This document shows, one piece after another, positions 8,585 to 16,108 of a stretch of 64,000 nucleotides of DNA. The notes under the pieces are model-generated. The model saw nothing but the letters and a program-made list of their open reading frames with translations, was not told the origin of the DNA and did not search any database. The stretch is from Io17-Chloro-G2 sp965226825. Lineage in GTDB: Bacteria; Chloroflexota; Dehalococcoidia; Lucifugimonadales; UBA3495. Positions within the stretch are counted from its first letter, which is position 1. Each line of letters opens with the position of its first letter. The stretch spans positions 1,674,001-1,738,000 of the forward strand of contig CBDDED010000003.1 in the NCBI GenBank assembly GCA_965226825.1. Direction: 5' to 3'. The position numbers and the translations under genes are program-made.

Positions 8585-8935
8585 GTCATTCTCGCCGCAG
8601 CGGGAATCCAGAACCCATTCCCACATCAGCCTTGGCATGGGATGCAGGACGCTATCCGGCATCACCCCAGGCAACCTGCCGCGTGTCCACTGCCTCAACC
8701 GTGTTGACGCATAGTCAGGGCTCTGGATTCCCGCTGCGGCGAGAATGACGGGGTTGGGGCTCTGGATTCCCCGTGTGGCAACAGTGACGGGAGTAGGTAA
8801 CAAAAGGGGCTCTGGATTCCCGGTGTGGGAACAGTGACGGGGTGATTTAATGACAACCGAATGACCCTGGCTGGCGGCTTAGGCCGTTAGCACAGGGCGA
8901 AACCACCGGGCACAGTCAGAACATTATGGTGACGG
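8585..8935. repeat. Inverted-repeat element copy R3, right flank of the methyltransferase module
   Basis: Near-identical to R2 over 8588-8753, including the unique centre. After the right arm it has two extra degenerate units of about 40-55 bp that begin CTCTGGATTCC and end CAGTGACGG, where R2 has one. It then rejoins R2 similarity through TGATTTAATGACAA, ACCCTGGCTGGCGGC and a CACAGTCAGAA stretch. R2 and R3 bracket exactly one gene. Confidence 0.85.
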
Positions 8936-8957
8936 GTTTCTATCCGCGCCCGGCCGG

Positions 8958-10043
8958 TTACACCGCTCCGGGCAATGCCGCGCCGCTGGTCAGGCGGGGC
9001 GCTACTTCTTCCCCGAACAGGCGGATGGACGCGCTCAATTGCTCCCGCGGGACCTGGCCGCCCACATTGGGAATCATGATGACCCCGGACAGGCCCAGTT
9101 CGTCGATAATCTCTTGCAGGCGGTGGGTGACAACGTCCGGTGTGCCGTAGGCCACCCTCTCCCGTAGCACCATCTCGTAGTCCCCGCCGGCGGGAACTGC
9201 GGATTGGCCGGCGCTCGTTTCATCGACCCAGGACTGAGCGCTCTGAGCCGGGGGCCCGCCCATACGGTCGTAGAAGAAGAGGGTGCTGTCTTTGGGTTCG
9301 GATAGGGCGCGGCCCATGTCCTCGGCCACGTAGGTCCCGATTCGCAGCATCACGTCGCCTTCACCGGGATGTCCCGCTTGCTTCCATGCCTGCCGGTACT
9401 CGGAAATTGCCGCGCCGAGGTCTGCTATCGTCGACCGGCCGATGCCAACGAAAATGGGCATCCCTATTGTTCCCATGGCCGAGTAGGTCTCCCGGCTGGT
9501 GGCGGCGTACCGCAGCGGCGGATGGGGTTTTTGGAACGGCTTCGGCACCAGGCACACGTCTTGAAAATTGTAGTACCTACCCTCATAGGAAAACTGCTCC
9601 TGGGTCCAAGCCAACCGCATGACATCGAAAAACTCGCTGAATCTTTCACGGCTTTCCGAGTAGGGAATATCGTACCCGGAGTAGGACCAGGGCAGTCCGC
9701 TGCGGCCTATCCCCAGGTCCAAACGTCCCAAGCTGATATTATCAATGGTGGCGACTTCCTCGGCCATGCGGACCGGGTGACCCAAGGGGAGCACCAGGAC
9801 TGCCGTCCCCACGCGGATGCGGCTGGTCCTGGCAGCGATGGCAGTAGCGATAATCAGCGGCGACGCCACCACCGAAGGCACGGGGCGCATCCCGCCCGGG
9901 GGAGCGAAATGGCGCTCCGCAAGCCAGACGCCGTCAAATCCGAACTCCTCGGCGCTGGCCGCCGTGGCGAAGACGTCCTCAAACGCCTCCTCTTGTGACC
10001 TGCCATTCCGGTAGTCACATTCCATCATCAACCCGATGTGCAT
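8958..10043 (-). CDS. LLM-class (luciferase-like) flavin-dependent oxidoreductase
   Basis: A TIM-barrel F420- or FMN-dependent monooxygenase/reductase of the bacterial luciferase family. MHIGLMMECDYRNG starts the barrel. EFGFDGVWLAERHF carries the typical active-site His region, and TSRIRVGTAVLVLPLGHPVR followed by the DLGIGRSG block are hallmarks. The ATG at 10043 has a clear GGAGG 8 bases upstream; the open frame continues to 10148 but without homology. The physiological substrate cannot be told. It is a single-gene unit between repeat copies R3 and R4. Confidence 0.88.
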   Translation of the reverse strand: MHIGLMMECDYRNGRSQEEAFEDVFATAASAEEFGFDGVWLAERHFAPPGGMRPVPSVVASPLIIATAIAARTSRIRVGTAVLVLPLGHPVRMAEEVATIDNISLGRLDLGIGRSGLPWSYSGYDIPYSESRERFSEFFDVMRLAWTQEQFSYEGRYYNFQDVCLVPKPFQKPHPPLRYAATSRETYSAMGTIGMPIFVGIGRSTIADLGAAISEYRQAWKQAGHPGEGDVMLRIGTYVAEDMGRALSEPKDSTLFFYDRMGGPPAQSAQSWVDETSAGQSAVPAGGDYEMVLRERVAYGTPDVVTHRLQEIIDELGLSGVIMIPNVGGQVPREQLSASIRLFGEEVAPRLTSGAALPGAV

Positions 10044-10167
10044 TGGGAAACCTCCGTTACTTGATGGCCTGCGCCGGTCCACACCCGAAGCAGCAGGCCT
10101 TTGCCGACTGCCGCAACCCTGGTTCGGATTGCGGCCAGTCTTGTTCATTAATCAATTTTGCCCTTTA

Positions 10168-10196
10168 ATTATAGTCCCGTGGGGGCCCGTGTTCCA
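10168..10196 (-). promoter_or_regulatory. Candidate promoter of the LLM oxidoreductase gene
   Basis: On the minus strand, a perfect TATAAT (10173-10168) lies 17 bp after a weak TGGAAC box (10196-10191). It would give a leader of about 120 nt before the ATG at 10043. Confidence 0.4.
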
Positions 10197-10304
10197 GTTA
10201 TAGAAGGTATTGCGGCCGGGGTGGCGCATTCTAATGTAATGGGGGAATCTCGCATACAAAGCGATCCCTGATCGCACACCACATCACCGTGCCCACATCC
10301 CATC

Positions 10305-10536
10305 ATCTCCACCGCTCCGGGAATCCAGAACCCTTGTTGTCCTTTAAGCACGCGCCGGTGTCCAGGGCATGGTCATGTGGCAAGAGGGAAGGGAGGAGCG
10401 CTGCTTGCCCCCACCTGGCGTTTGCCAGTTACCATCAGCGTGTCGGCGCACAACAAGGGTTCTGGATCCCCGCTGCGGCGAGAATGGCGGATGGCTTGGT
10501 TAAAGCCACCCGTGAGGATGAAAATAGCCTTTTCAT
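10305..10536. repeat. Degenerate inverted-repeat element copy R4
   Basis: The left arm (CCGGGAATCCAGAACCC near 10316-10333) and right arm (GGGTTCTGGATCCCCGCTGC near 10457-10476, then GGCGAGAATGGCGG) pair with each other and match R1-R3. They are more eroded than in the other copies, and CTTGTTGT/ACAACAAG extends the pairing inward. The 21-bp dispersed repeat follows in inverted orientation at 10518-10536. Confidence 0.75.
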
Positions 10537-10653
10537 AATAATGACCGGGGAGTGGCCCGGCGAATACCATAGTTCCAGCGCTTTGTTGTAATCGGCTTCC
10601 GCGAGTCCTCCGATTTCACAATGCGACAGCCCCGCCCCGGTGACCAACCTGGC

Positions 10654-10683
10654 TTTCGCCGGCGATTATACCCTTATATAATC
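10654..10683 (+). promoter_or_regulatory. Candidate promoter with dyad upstream of the DrrAB-type ABC operon
   Basis: A perfect TATAAT at 10677-10682 follows a weak TTTCGC by 17 bp. The -10 box is half of a 7-bp inverted repeat GATTATA (10664-10670) / TATAATC (10677-10683) with a 6-bp spacer, which could bind a dimeric repressor. The rest of 10537-10818 contains no gene that I can support. Confidence 0.4.
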
Positions 10684-10818
10684 GAATCACCTGTTGAGAT
10701 GATCGTTGCCTTGTTCCCGCCTTCGCCGGCCCCCTGCGCACTAGCCGCCCTGTCCTCAATCCAACGGTCCCTGCAGACCGTAGTTAATCAAGCACGCTTT
10801 TTCCGCTGATTGGAGAAT

Positions 10819-11796
10819 ATGACCAACGATAACTATGCCATTTACACCAGGGGGCTGGTACGCGAGTTCGGCCCGGTGCGAGCCGTCGACGGTATCGACC
10901 TGGACGTTCACGAAGGCGAGGTGTTTGGGTTCCTGGGACCCAACGGCGCTGGAAAAACGACCGTCGTCCGCATGCTCATCACTTTGCTGTATCCCACGGC
11001 CGGCGACATTTGGGTGGCCGGCCACGATGTGTTGCGCGAACCCAACGAGGTGCGCCTCAGAATCGGCGCCGCGCAACAAGAAGCGTCGCTGGACAACAAG
11101 CAGACCGGGAGGGAGTTGCTGCGCCTGCAAGGCAAACTCTACGGGCTAACCGGGAAGGAGGCGAACCGCAGGATCGAAGAGCTTGCCAGCCTGGTTGACA
11201 TCGGCGAGGCGATGGACCGGATGGTCGGGACTTACTCCGGCGGCATGAAGCGTCGTGTGGACTTGGCGGCGGCCTTGATCCACAGTCCCCAGGTGCTGTT
11301 CCTGGACGAGCCAACCAGCGGTCTGGACCCCATCAGCCGGTCCCGCATATGGGATGAGGTGCGCAAGGTCAACCAGGAACTGGGCGTTACGGTATTCCTC
11401 ACCACCCAGTACCTAGAAGAAGCCGACGCCCTGGCCCACCGGGTCGGCATCATCGACCGGGGGAGCCTGGCGGCCCAGGGGACGCCGGCTGACTTGAAGC
11501 GGGCCCGAGGCTCCGACCTTATCGTGGTCAAGCTTGACGGCGAGGCAGACGGAGCAATGGATGCCCTGAACCGAATCCCCCAAGTGTCCCACGTGGACGG
11601 TCACGGGCAGGAGCTTACTATCAGCGTCGCCAACGGGGCCGCTGTAATCAGCACGGTTGCGTTGGCGTTGGACCAGCAGGGAATAAGCGTGCAGGAACTG
11701 ACGCTGCGCACCCCAACCCTGGATGACGTGTTCCTGCAGGTTACCGGCGGCCGCCTGCGGGACAGCGACCCCGCCAGCACCGAAGATTCAGACTAA
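10819..11796 (+). CDS. ABC transporter ATP-binding protein, DrrA/daunorubicin-resistance type
   Basis: The cytoplasmic ATPase of an ABC-2 exporter. Walker A is GPNGAGKTT, the signature motif is YSGGMKRRVDLA, and Walker B is VLFLDEPTSGLD. A C-terminal ~90-residue extension rich in beta segments is typical of the DrrA subfamily. The ATG at 10819 has GGAG 5 bases upstream; a TTG at 10810 is the only earlier start. The permease follows 83 bp downstream. The exporter could carry a drug-like or lipid substrate; the sequence does not say which. Confidence 0.88.
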   Translation: MTNDNYAIYTRGLVREFGPVRAVDGIDLDVHEGEVFGFLGPNGAGKTTVVRMLITLLYPTAGDIWVAGHDVLREPNEVRLRIGAAQQEASLDNKQTGRELLRLQGKLYGLTGKEANRRIEELASLVDIGEAMDRMVGTYSGGMKRRVDLAAALIHSPQVLFLDEPTSGLDPISRSRIWDEVRKVNQELGVTVFLTTQYLEEADALAHRVGIIDRGSLAAQGTPADLKRARGSDLIVVKLDGEADGAMDALNRIPQVSHVDGHGQELTISVANGAAVISTVALALDQQGISVQELTLRTPTLDDVFLQVTGGRLRDSDPASTEDSD

Positions 11797-11879
11797 GCAA
11801 GCCGCTCCGGACCTGTTCTCCCTGGCAAACCCAGCATGGCAAATTCCAATGCAAACTCAATCTAAAGAGGCGGCAAAGA

Positions 11880-12680
11880 ATGGCGTCGATATCTATCACT
11901 GCGGCTGCGCGGGCCCGGAAGGCCGGATTTCCTCGAGACACCGCAAGCGTTGCCGGGCGGGCATTGCGGTCGGTGCTTCGGGACCCGGAATCAACAGTTC
12001 CAGCGTTGGTTATCCCTGTTTTCATGTTCGTGGTGACCGTAGGAGCCCTCAAGGACTTTGCCGAGCGGATTCCCGGACTGGACTACCTGGCGTTCCAACT
12101 CCCTGTGGCGGTCCTGTTCGCCGTAACCGGTGTGTCACGGGCTATCACCGTGGTCACCGACATTCAAAGCGGGTATTTCGACCGCCTGGTCATCACACCG
12201 GTGAACCGGCTGGCGCTGTTGTTGGGGCTCATGGTTGCCGACTTCGCATTGGTCATCGCCCTCACGGTCCCGGTAATCATCATGGGATTCATCGTCGGTA
12301 TCAGCTTCAAGACCGGACTTCCGGGAATCGTTGTGTTCATGTTGCTGAGCGGCCTTTGGGGGCTGATTTTCACCGGGTTTCCCTATGCCATCGCCCTGAA
12401 GACCGGCAACCCCGCCGCAGTAAACATCAGCTTCCTGCTGTTTTTCCCGTTTTTGTTTATGACCACCCTCTTCGTGCCGCAAGAGGCCATGACCGGCTGG
12501 CTTAGCGCCGCGGTCGACTACAATCCGGTCACCTATCTATTGGCGGCGCTGCGTTCCCTGATCTCTGAAGGCTGGCACCCCCTGGTCTTGATGAAAGGCC
12601 TTGGGGCCATCCTGGGCGTTGGCGTCGTCAGCATCGGGCTGGCCCTGGCGGCGCTCAAGGGCCGCGCCACCAGGAAATAG
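11880..12680 (+). CDS. ABC-2 type permease, DrrB family
   Basis: The membrane partner of the preceding ATPase. At 266 residues with about six hydrophobic segments it fits the ABC2_membrane family. The cytoplasmic loop IQSGYFDRLVITPVNRLALL between TM2 and TM3 is the usual E/D-loop-like coupling segment (compare REx(G/R)xLxxLLxTP in DrrB). An AGAGG box precedes the ATG by about 9 bases. The two genes form a minimal exporter with no regulator beside it. Confidence 0.85.
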   Translation: MASISITAAARARKAGFPRDTASVAGRALRSVLRDPESTVPALVIPVFMFVVTVGALKDFAERIPGLDYLAFQLPVAVLFAVTGVSRAITVVTDIQSGYFDRLVITPVNRLALLLGLMVADFALVIALTVPVIIMGFIVGISFKTGLPGIVVFMLLSGLWGLIFTGFPYAIALKTGNPAAVNISFLLFFPFLFMTTLFVPQEAMTGWLSAAVDYNPVTYLLAALRSLISEGWHPLVLMKGLGAILGVGVVSIGLALAALKGRATRK

Positions 12681-12785
12681 CTAGGGCGCATCACCTCAAT
12701 CCGGCTGTGAAGCGCGCCGCCGAAGTCCCGTATTTGGGGCGTAATTGGATGTAGCCGCCGCGGCCGTTTTCCCGCACGGTTGCTG

Positions 12786-12794
12786 TGTTATACT
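12786..12794 (+). promoter_or_regulatory. Candidate extended -10 promoter for the Rieske oxygenase gene
   Basis: TGTTATACT (12786-12794) fits an extended -10 box (TGn followed by TATACT) with no good -35. It leaves a leader of about 240 nt to the ATG at 13044. The gap 12681-13043 otherwise shows no gene. Confidence 0.35.
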
Positions 12795-13043
12795 ACCGCC
12801 ACGGGCGGAATTGACGAGCCTGAGGCGGTCCCTACAGCGAGTCAAAACGACAACAAGTCGAAACGGGCCTGGCAAACCTCGCCCAATGAATCCAAAAATC
12901 CCCAGGCACTTGTGGGCGCATTCCAGCCGGGGGGCGATGAAGCATCGACCTGACCAAAACTTGGCGGTGCGTCCGGGGCCAACCGGCGGGACCCGAAGGC
13001 AAAAGGGCGCCGGGCGGCCGCAGCCGTGGGTAAGGAGAGAAGC

Positions 13044-14354
13044 ATGCTAACCGCTGAACTGAACCAAAAGCTGACTCAGGTCGGTCCAAGTACACCCATG
13101 GGCGATTTGATGCGTCGCTACTGGCATCCCGTGGCGGGCGCCATAGAGTTAAAGGATACCGCCACCAAGTCAGTGCGCATCCTGGGCGAGAACCTGGTTC
13201 TGTACAAAGACCGCAGCGGCACCCTGGGACTTATTGACGAGTCCTGCCCTCACCGGCGCATCAACTTGCTTTACGGCATCCCCGAAGAAACGGGGCTGCG
13301 GTGCCCTTACCACGGCTGGCTGATGAACGAAGAGGGACGGTGCCTGGAAATGCCGGCGGAGGCGCCGGAGAGCACCTTCCCGGACCGAGTGAGAGTGACG
13401 GCCTATCCGGTGCAGGAAATGGGCGGGTTGATTTGGGCCTATCTTGGGCCCGAGCCGGCGCCCCTGTTGCCCCGCTGGGACGTGTTTGTTGAAAACAACG
13501 TCCTGCGGGATATCGGAGTCACCGTATTGCCCTGCAACTGGATGCAGTGTATGGAGAACTCCCTTGATCCCACCCACGCTGAGTGGCTGCACTCCTACCA
13601 GTCCACTTACATACTCGAACGCGAGGGCCACCCGGAGGCCTGGCAGCGGAACATCCCCCGCCACGGCGAGATCGGCTTCGATGTGTACGAGCACGGGATA
13701 ATCAAGCGCCGCGTTTACCATGGCGGAACCAGGGATGACCCGGCCTGGCAGGTTGGCCATCCCATCATCTTCCCCAACTACCTTCGGGTAGGCCCCGGCT
13801 TCCAGATGCGGGTCCCCATTGACGACACCCACACCTGGCACGTGAACTACAACACCTACCACCCGCCGTATGGAAGCGGGGTCAAGGCCCCTCCTCAGGA
13901 TGAAATCCCGATGTACGAGGTTCCGTACAAAGACGAAAAGACCGGCCGCTTCACGGTCAACTTCACCATTGGCCAGGACACTATGGCCTGGGTGTCGCAG
14001 GGTCCGGTGGCGGACCGCACCCTGGAGAAGCTGGGTGAGTCGGACAAAGGAATCATCCTGTACCGTCGGTTGCTGCGAGAGCAAATGGCCCTTGTCGAAG
14101 ACGGCGGGGAGCCCATGAACGTTTTCCGGGACCCCGAAAGGAACAAGTACATTCACGTAGCCCAGGACGACGACCCCCGCGAACCTCGGACGGCGGGCCG
14201 GATATCCCGGTTGACCGATATGATACCCATGTCGGGCCAGGTTCACGCCGAATCCGGCGATGCCGTCATGGGACCCACGGGGGCCCACAGCCCAATGGCC
14301 CGGCAAGCGCCAAAGATTTTCGCCAAGCTGATGGAAGAAGCCAAGTCCGGTTAA
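13044..14354 (+). CDS. Rieske non-heme iron oxygenase, phthalate-dioxygenase-like alpha subunit
   Basis: Aromatic-ring-hydroxylating or related oxygenase, catalytic component. The Rieske [2Fe-2S] ligands are C68, H70, C87 and H90 (CPHR...CPYHGW). The mononuclear iron site is N172-x2-D175-x2-H178-x4-H183 (NSLDPTHAEWLH). The N-terminal PTPMGDLMRRYWHPVA-like block is typical of phthalate 4,5-dioxygenase/PobA-type enzymes rather than naphthalene-type ones. AAGGAG lies just upstream of the ATG at 13044. No ferredoxin or reductase partner is adjacent. The convergent neighbour is a Gfo/Idh/MocA dehydrogenase, the family that includes dihydrodiol dehydrogenases of phthalate routes; the link is suggestive only. 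Confidence 0.88.
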   Translation: MLTAELNQKLTQVGPSTPMGDLMRRYWHPVAGAIELKDTATKSVRILGENLVLYKDRSGTLGLIDESCPHRRINLLYGIPEETGLRCPYHGWLMNEEGRCLEMPAEAPESTFPDRVRVTAYPVQEMGGLIWAYLGPEPAPLLPRWDVFVENNVLRDIGVTVLPCNWMQCMENSLDPTHAEWLHSYQSTYILEREGHPEAWQRNIPRHGEIGFDVYEHGIIKRRVYHGGTRDDPAWQVGHPIIFPNYLRVGPGFQMRVPIDDTHTWHVNYNTYHPPYGSGVKAPPQDEIPMYEVPYKDEKTGRFTVNFTIGQDTMAWVSQGPVADRTLEKLGESDKGIILYRRLLREQMALVEDGGEPMNVFRDPERNKYIHVAQDDDPREPRTAGRISRLTDMIPMSGQVHAESGDAVMGPTGAHSPMARQAPKIFAKLMEEAKSG

Positions 14355-14402
14355 GACCCGGCGGCTTTTTCCCGTCACCTGCTGGGCAGGAATCCAGGCC
14401 AA

Positions 14403-14439
14403 AAGAAAGGGGCGGCGAAAACTTCGCCGCCCCTTTCTT
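14403..14439. terminator. Bidirectional terminator between the Rieske oxygenase and Gfo/Idh genes
   Basis: A perfect 17-bp stem (14403-14419 with 14423-14439) with a 3-nt loop. A-rich and T-rich ends allow it to work for both converging genes, as AAGAAAGG... on one side and ...CCTTTCTT on the other. Confidence 0.9.
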
Positions 14440-14471
14440 GATACTGGATGGCTTCCGGGCCCGCCGGGCTT

Positions 14472-15713
14472 TCAGTATGCTGGGCTCTGGTGGGACATCA
14501 TGATTTCCCGCCGCTCCCGGCCAGACTGCATGATTGCCAGCACCACCTCCAGTGTGGCCATGCCCCAACGGCCGTCATGGCGCACCGGGCGGTCTTGCAT
14601 TATCGCTTGATACATCTCGTACAGTTCCGCCATACGTTCGTCGTGGAGTCCTTCAACCTCCACGTCCCTCTGGCCGTTGTTGTCATAGACCCACAGCCCG
14701 TCGGGCGATTGGCGAATGTCCCCATCCTGGCAACTGACAATTACGATGCCCAAGTCGCCCTGGAATCCCGTGTGACCGCCGCCTGTTGAGGAGGCTCCGT
14801 CACCGGAAGAGCTCTGTTCGGCACCGAACCTGACCGAGTTCTTTTCGGATGCGTCGTCGTATTCGCCCTTGCGCATTGCATTGCGCCTGGCAACCAGGGT
14901 AGGGTCCGTAAGAGGCCGTCCCGTCTGGGCCCACGGCACGAACTCGTAGGTGGAGAAGTAGCCGTAGCCGTTGTGGACAATGGTGGCGGGGGTTCCGTCT
15001 TCGAACTCGATGAACGCGGAATAGTAGCCCGGGACGGGCCGCTGCGGCTCCCATTGCCCGGTCATGGCCCGCACGCTGCGCACCATACCGCCGCCCAACA
15101 GCCGCACCGTGTCCACTTGGTGGGGGCCTTGGCGGTAGGGCACACCGCCGCCGAGGCTCAGGTCCAACTCCTGGGGCATGCGGGGCCGGAAAATCCAGTC
15201 GGTGTAGGACCAAACGTTGACCGCCCGCAACGGTCCCAGCTCGCCGGAACGAACGATGTTACGCATCGCCTGGTAGGCCGCCATCAAACTGGCGGTATGA
15301 CCGCAAAGCAGCTTGACGTTGTTCTTCTCCGCAGCTTCAACCATCTGTCTTGCTTGGTCCAGGTTCAACGCCATGGGTTTTTCCACCACCACGTGCTTGC
15401 CGTGCTCGGCGGCGGTGATGGTGTGTTCGCAGTGGAACTGATTGGGGGTGGAAACCCAGATGACTTCCACTTCAGGGTCCTGGCAAAGCTTTTCCACGCT
15501 GTCGTAGGTACGCCCCTCGAAACGGGCCTGGAAGGCGTCCAAGGCCTCCTGTCGCACATCTGCGGCAGCAACTAGCTCAAGGAAGTCGGCATTCTCCATG
15601 GCGGCGACCACCTGGCGGGCCCCCGACCCCAGCCCGGCCACCGCCACCTTCATCTTTCGTTGAGGAGTTTGGCCGGTTTGGGCTCCGGCGTCTTGCTGCT
15701 GTGAAGTAGTCAT
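14472..15713 (-). CDS. Gfo/Idh/MocA family NAD(P)-dependent oxidoreductase
   Basis: The N-terminal Rossmann domain begins KVAVAGLGSGARQVVAAM. The conserved VVVEKPMALNLDQARQM holds the catalytic-region EKP motif. The C-terminal GFO_IDH_MocA_C domain continues to about residue 390. Unusually, it carries a Ser/Gly-rich loop (QSSSGDGASSTGGG) near residue 300. GGAGGG stands 8 bases before the ATG at 15713. The substrate could be a sugar, an inositol or a cyclic diol; pairing with the Rieske oxygenase across the terminator is the only hint. Confidence 0.85.
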   Translation of the reverse strand: MTTSQQQDAGAQTGQTPQRKMKVAVAGLGSGARQVVAAMENADFLELVAAADVRQEALDAFQARFEGRTYDSVEKLCQDPEVEVIWVSTPNQFHCEHTITAAEHGKHVVVEKPMALNLDQARQMVEAAEKNNVKLLCGHTASLMAAYQAMRNIVRSGELGPLRAVNVWSYTDWIFRPRMPQELDLSLGGGVPYRQGPHQVDTVRLLGGGMVRSVRAMTGQWEPQRPVPGYYSAFIEFEDGTPATIVHNGYGYFSTYEFVPWAQTGRPLTDPTLVARRNAMRKGEYDDASEKNSVRFGAEQSSSGDGASSTGGGHTGFQGDLGIVIVSCQDGDIRQSPDGLWVYDNNGQRDVEVEGLHDERMAELYEMYQAIMQDRPVRHDGRWGMATLEVVLAIMQSGRERREIMMSHQSPAY

Positions 15714-16063
15714 GTCCAGACCCTCCTTATCCGTACCCTATGGTTTAGCGATTTGTAACGCCTTAATGGGCCGGTGTCAACGCCGTGTTGCGTCACGCTC
15801 GAAGCCTACTCCGGGGAAACGAATCTCCGGGATTGGCGTATCTCGAGAGAGGGCAACAACGGTAAGAGTTGGCGCGGGAGCAGATTGCGCGGGCGGACTT
15901 GGCCGGTCGTTGATGACAAGCTTAGGTTGGGGGGAAGCCTGGGTTGAAATGTTGGCCGGCGGTTGGCCAGGGACTGGAAGCTCGCCCGGAGTCCACCGTG
16001 GCGCACACACCGAGCAGGTCTATCCTCGGGCGACTGTTTTAGCGCGATCTAATCGCTGATGGC
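15714..16063. other. Intergenic stretch without a recognisable gene
   Basis: About 350 bp upstream of the Gfo/Idh gene and downstream of the binding-protein gene. Short open frames exist on both strands but have no ribosome site and no recognisable protein features. It probably holds the Gfo/Idh promoter, which I cannot pin down. Confidence 0.5.
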
Positions 16064-16090
16064 CGGGCCGGGGCAAAATGCCCCGGCCCG
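16064..16090 (-). terminator. GC-rich hairpin after the first family-5 binding protein gene
   Basis: A 12-bp perfect stem (16064-16075 with 16079-16090) with an AAA loop lies 19 bp past the stop of the minus-strand gene. The T-tract is poor, so termination may be partial. Confidence 0.6.
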
Positions 16091-16108
16091 AAGCCCTATA
16101 GAGGTCGT

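Noticed and set aside
5283..8935. CRISPR array
   Set aside because: The repeats are long inverted elements at irregular distances, with no cas genes and no short evenly spaced units.
10819..12680. Antibiotic biosynthesis cluster around the DrrAB-type exporter
   Set aside because: No biosynthetic genes are adjacent; the exporter stands alone.
13170..14402. 410-codon open frame opposite the Rieske oxygenase
   Set aside because: Shadow of a well-supported gene; no recognisable domain or start signal.
15712..16059. 115-codon + strand frame before the Gfo/Idh gene
   Set aside because: Overlaps the promoter region of the minus-strand gene; low-complexity Gly/Arg-rich product without family likeness.
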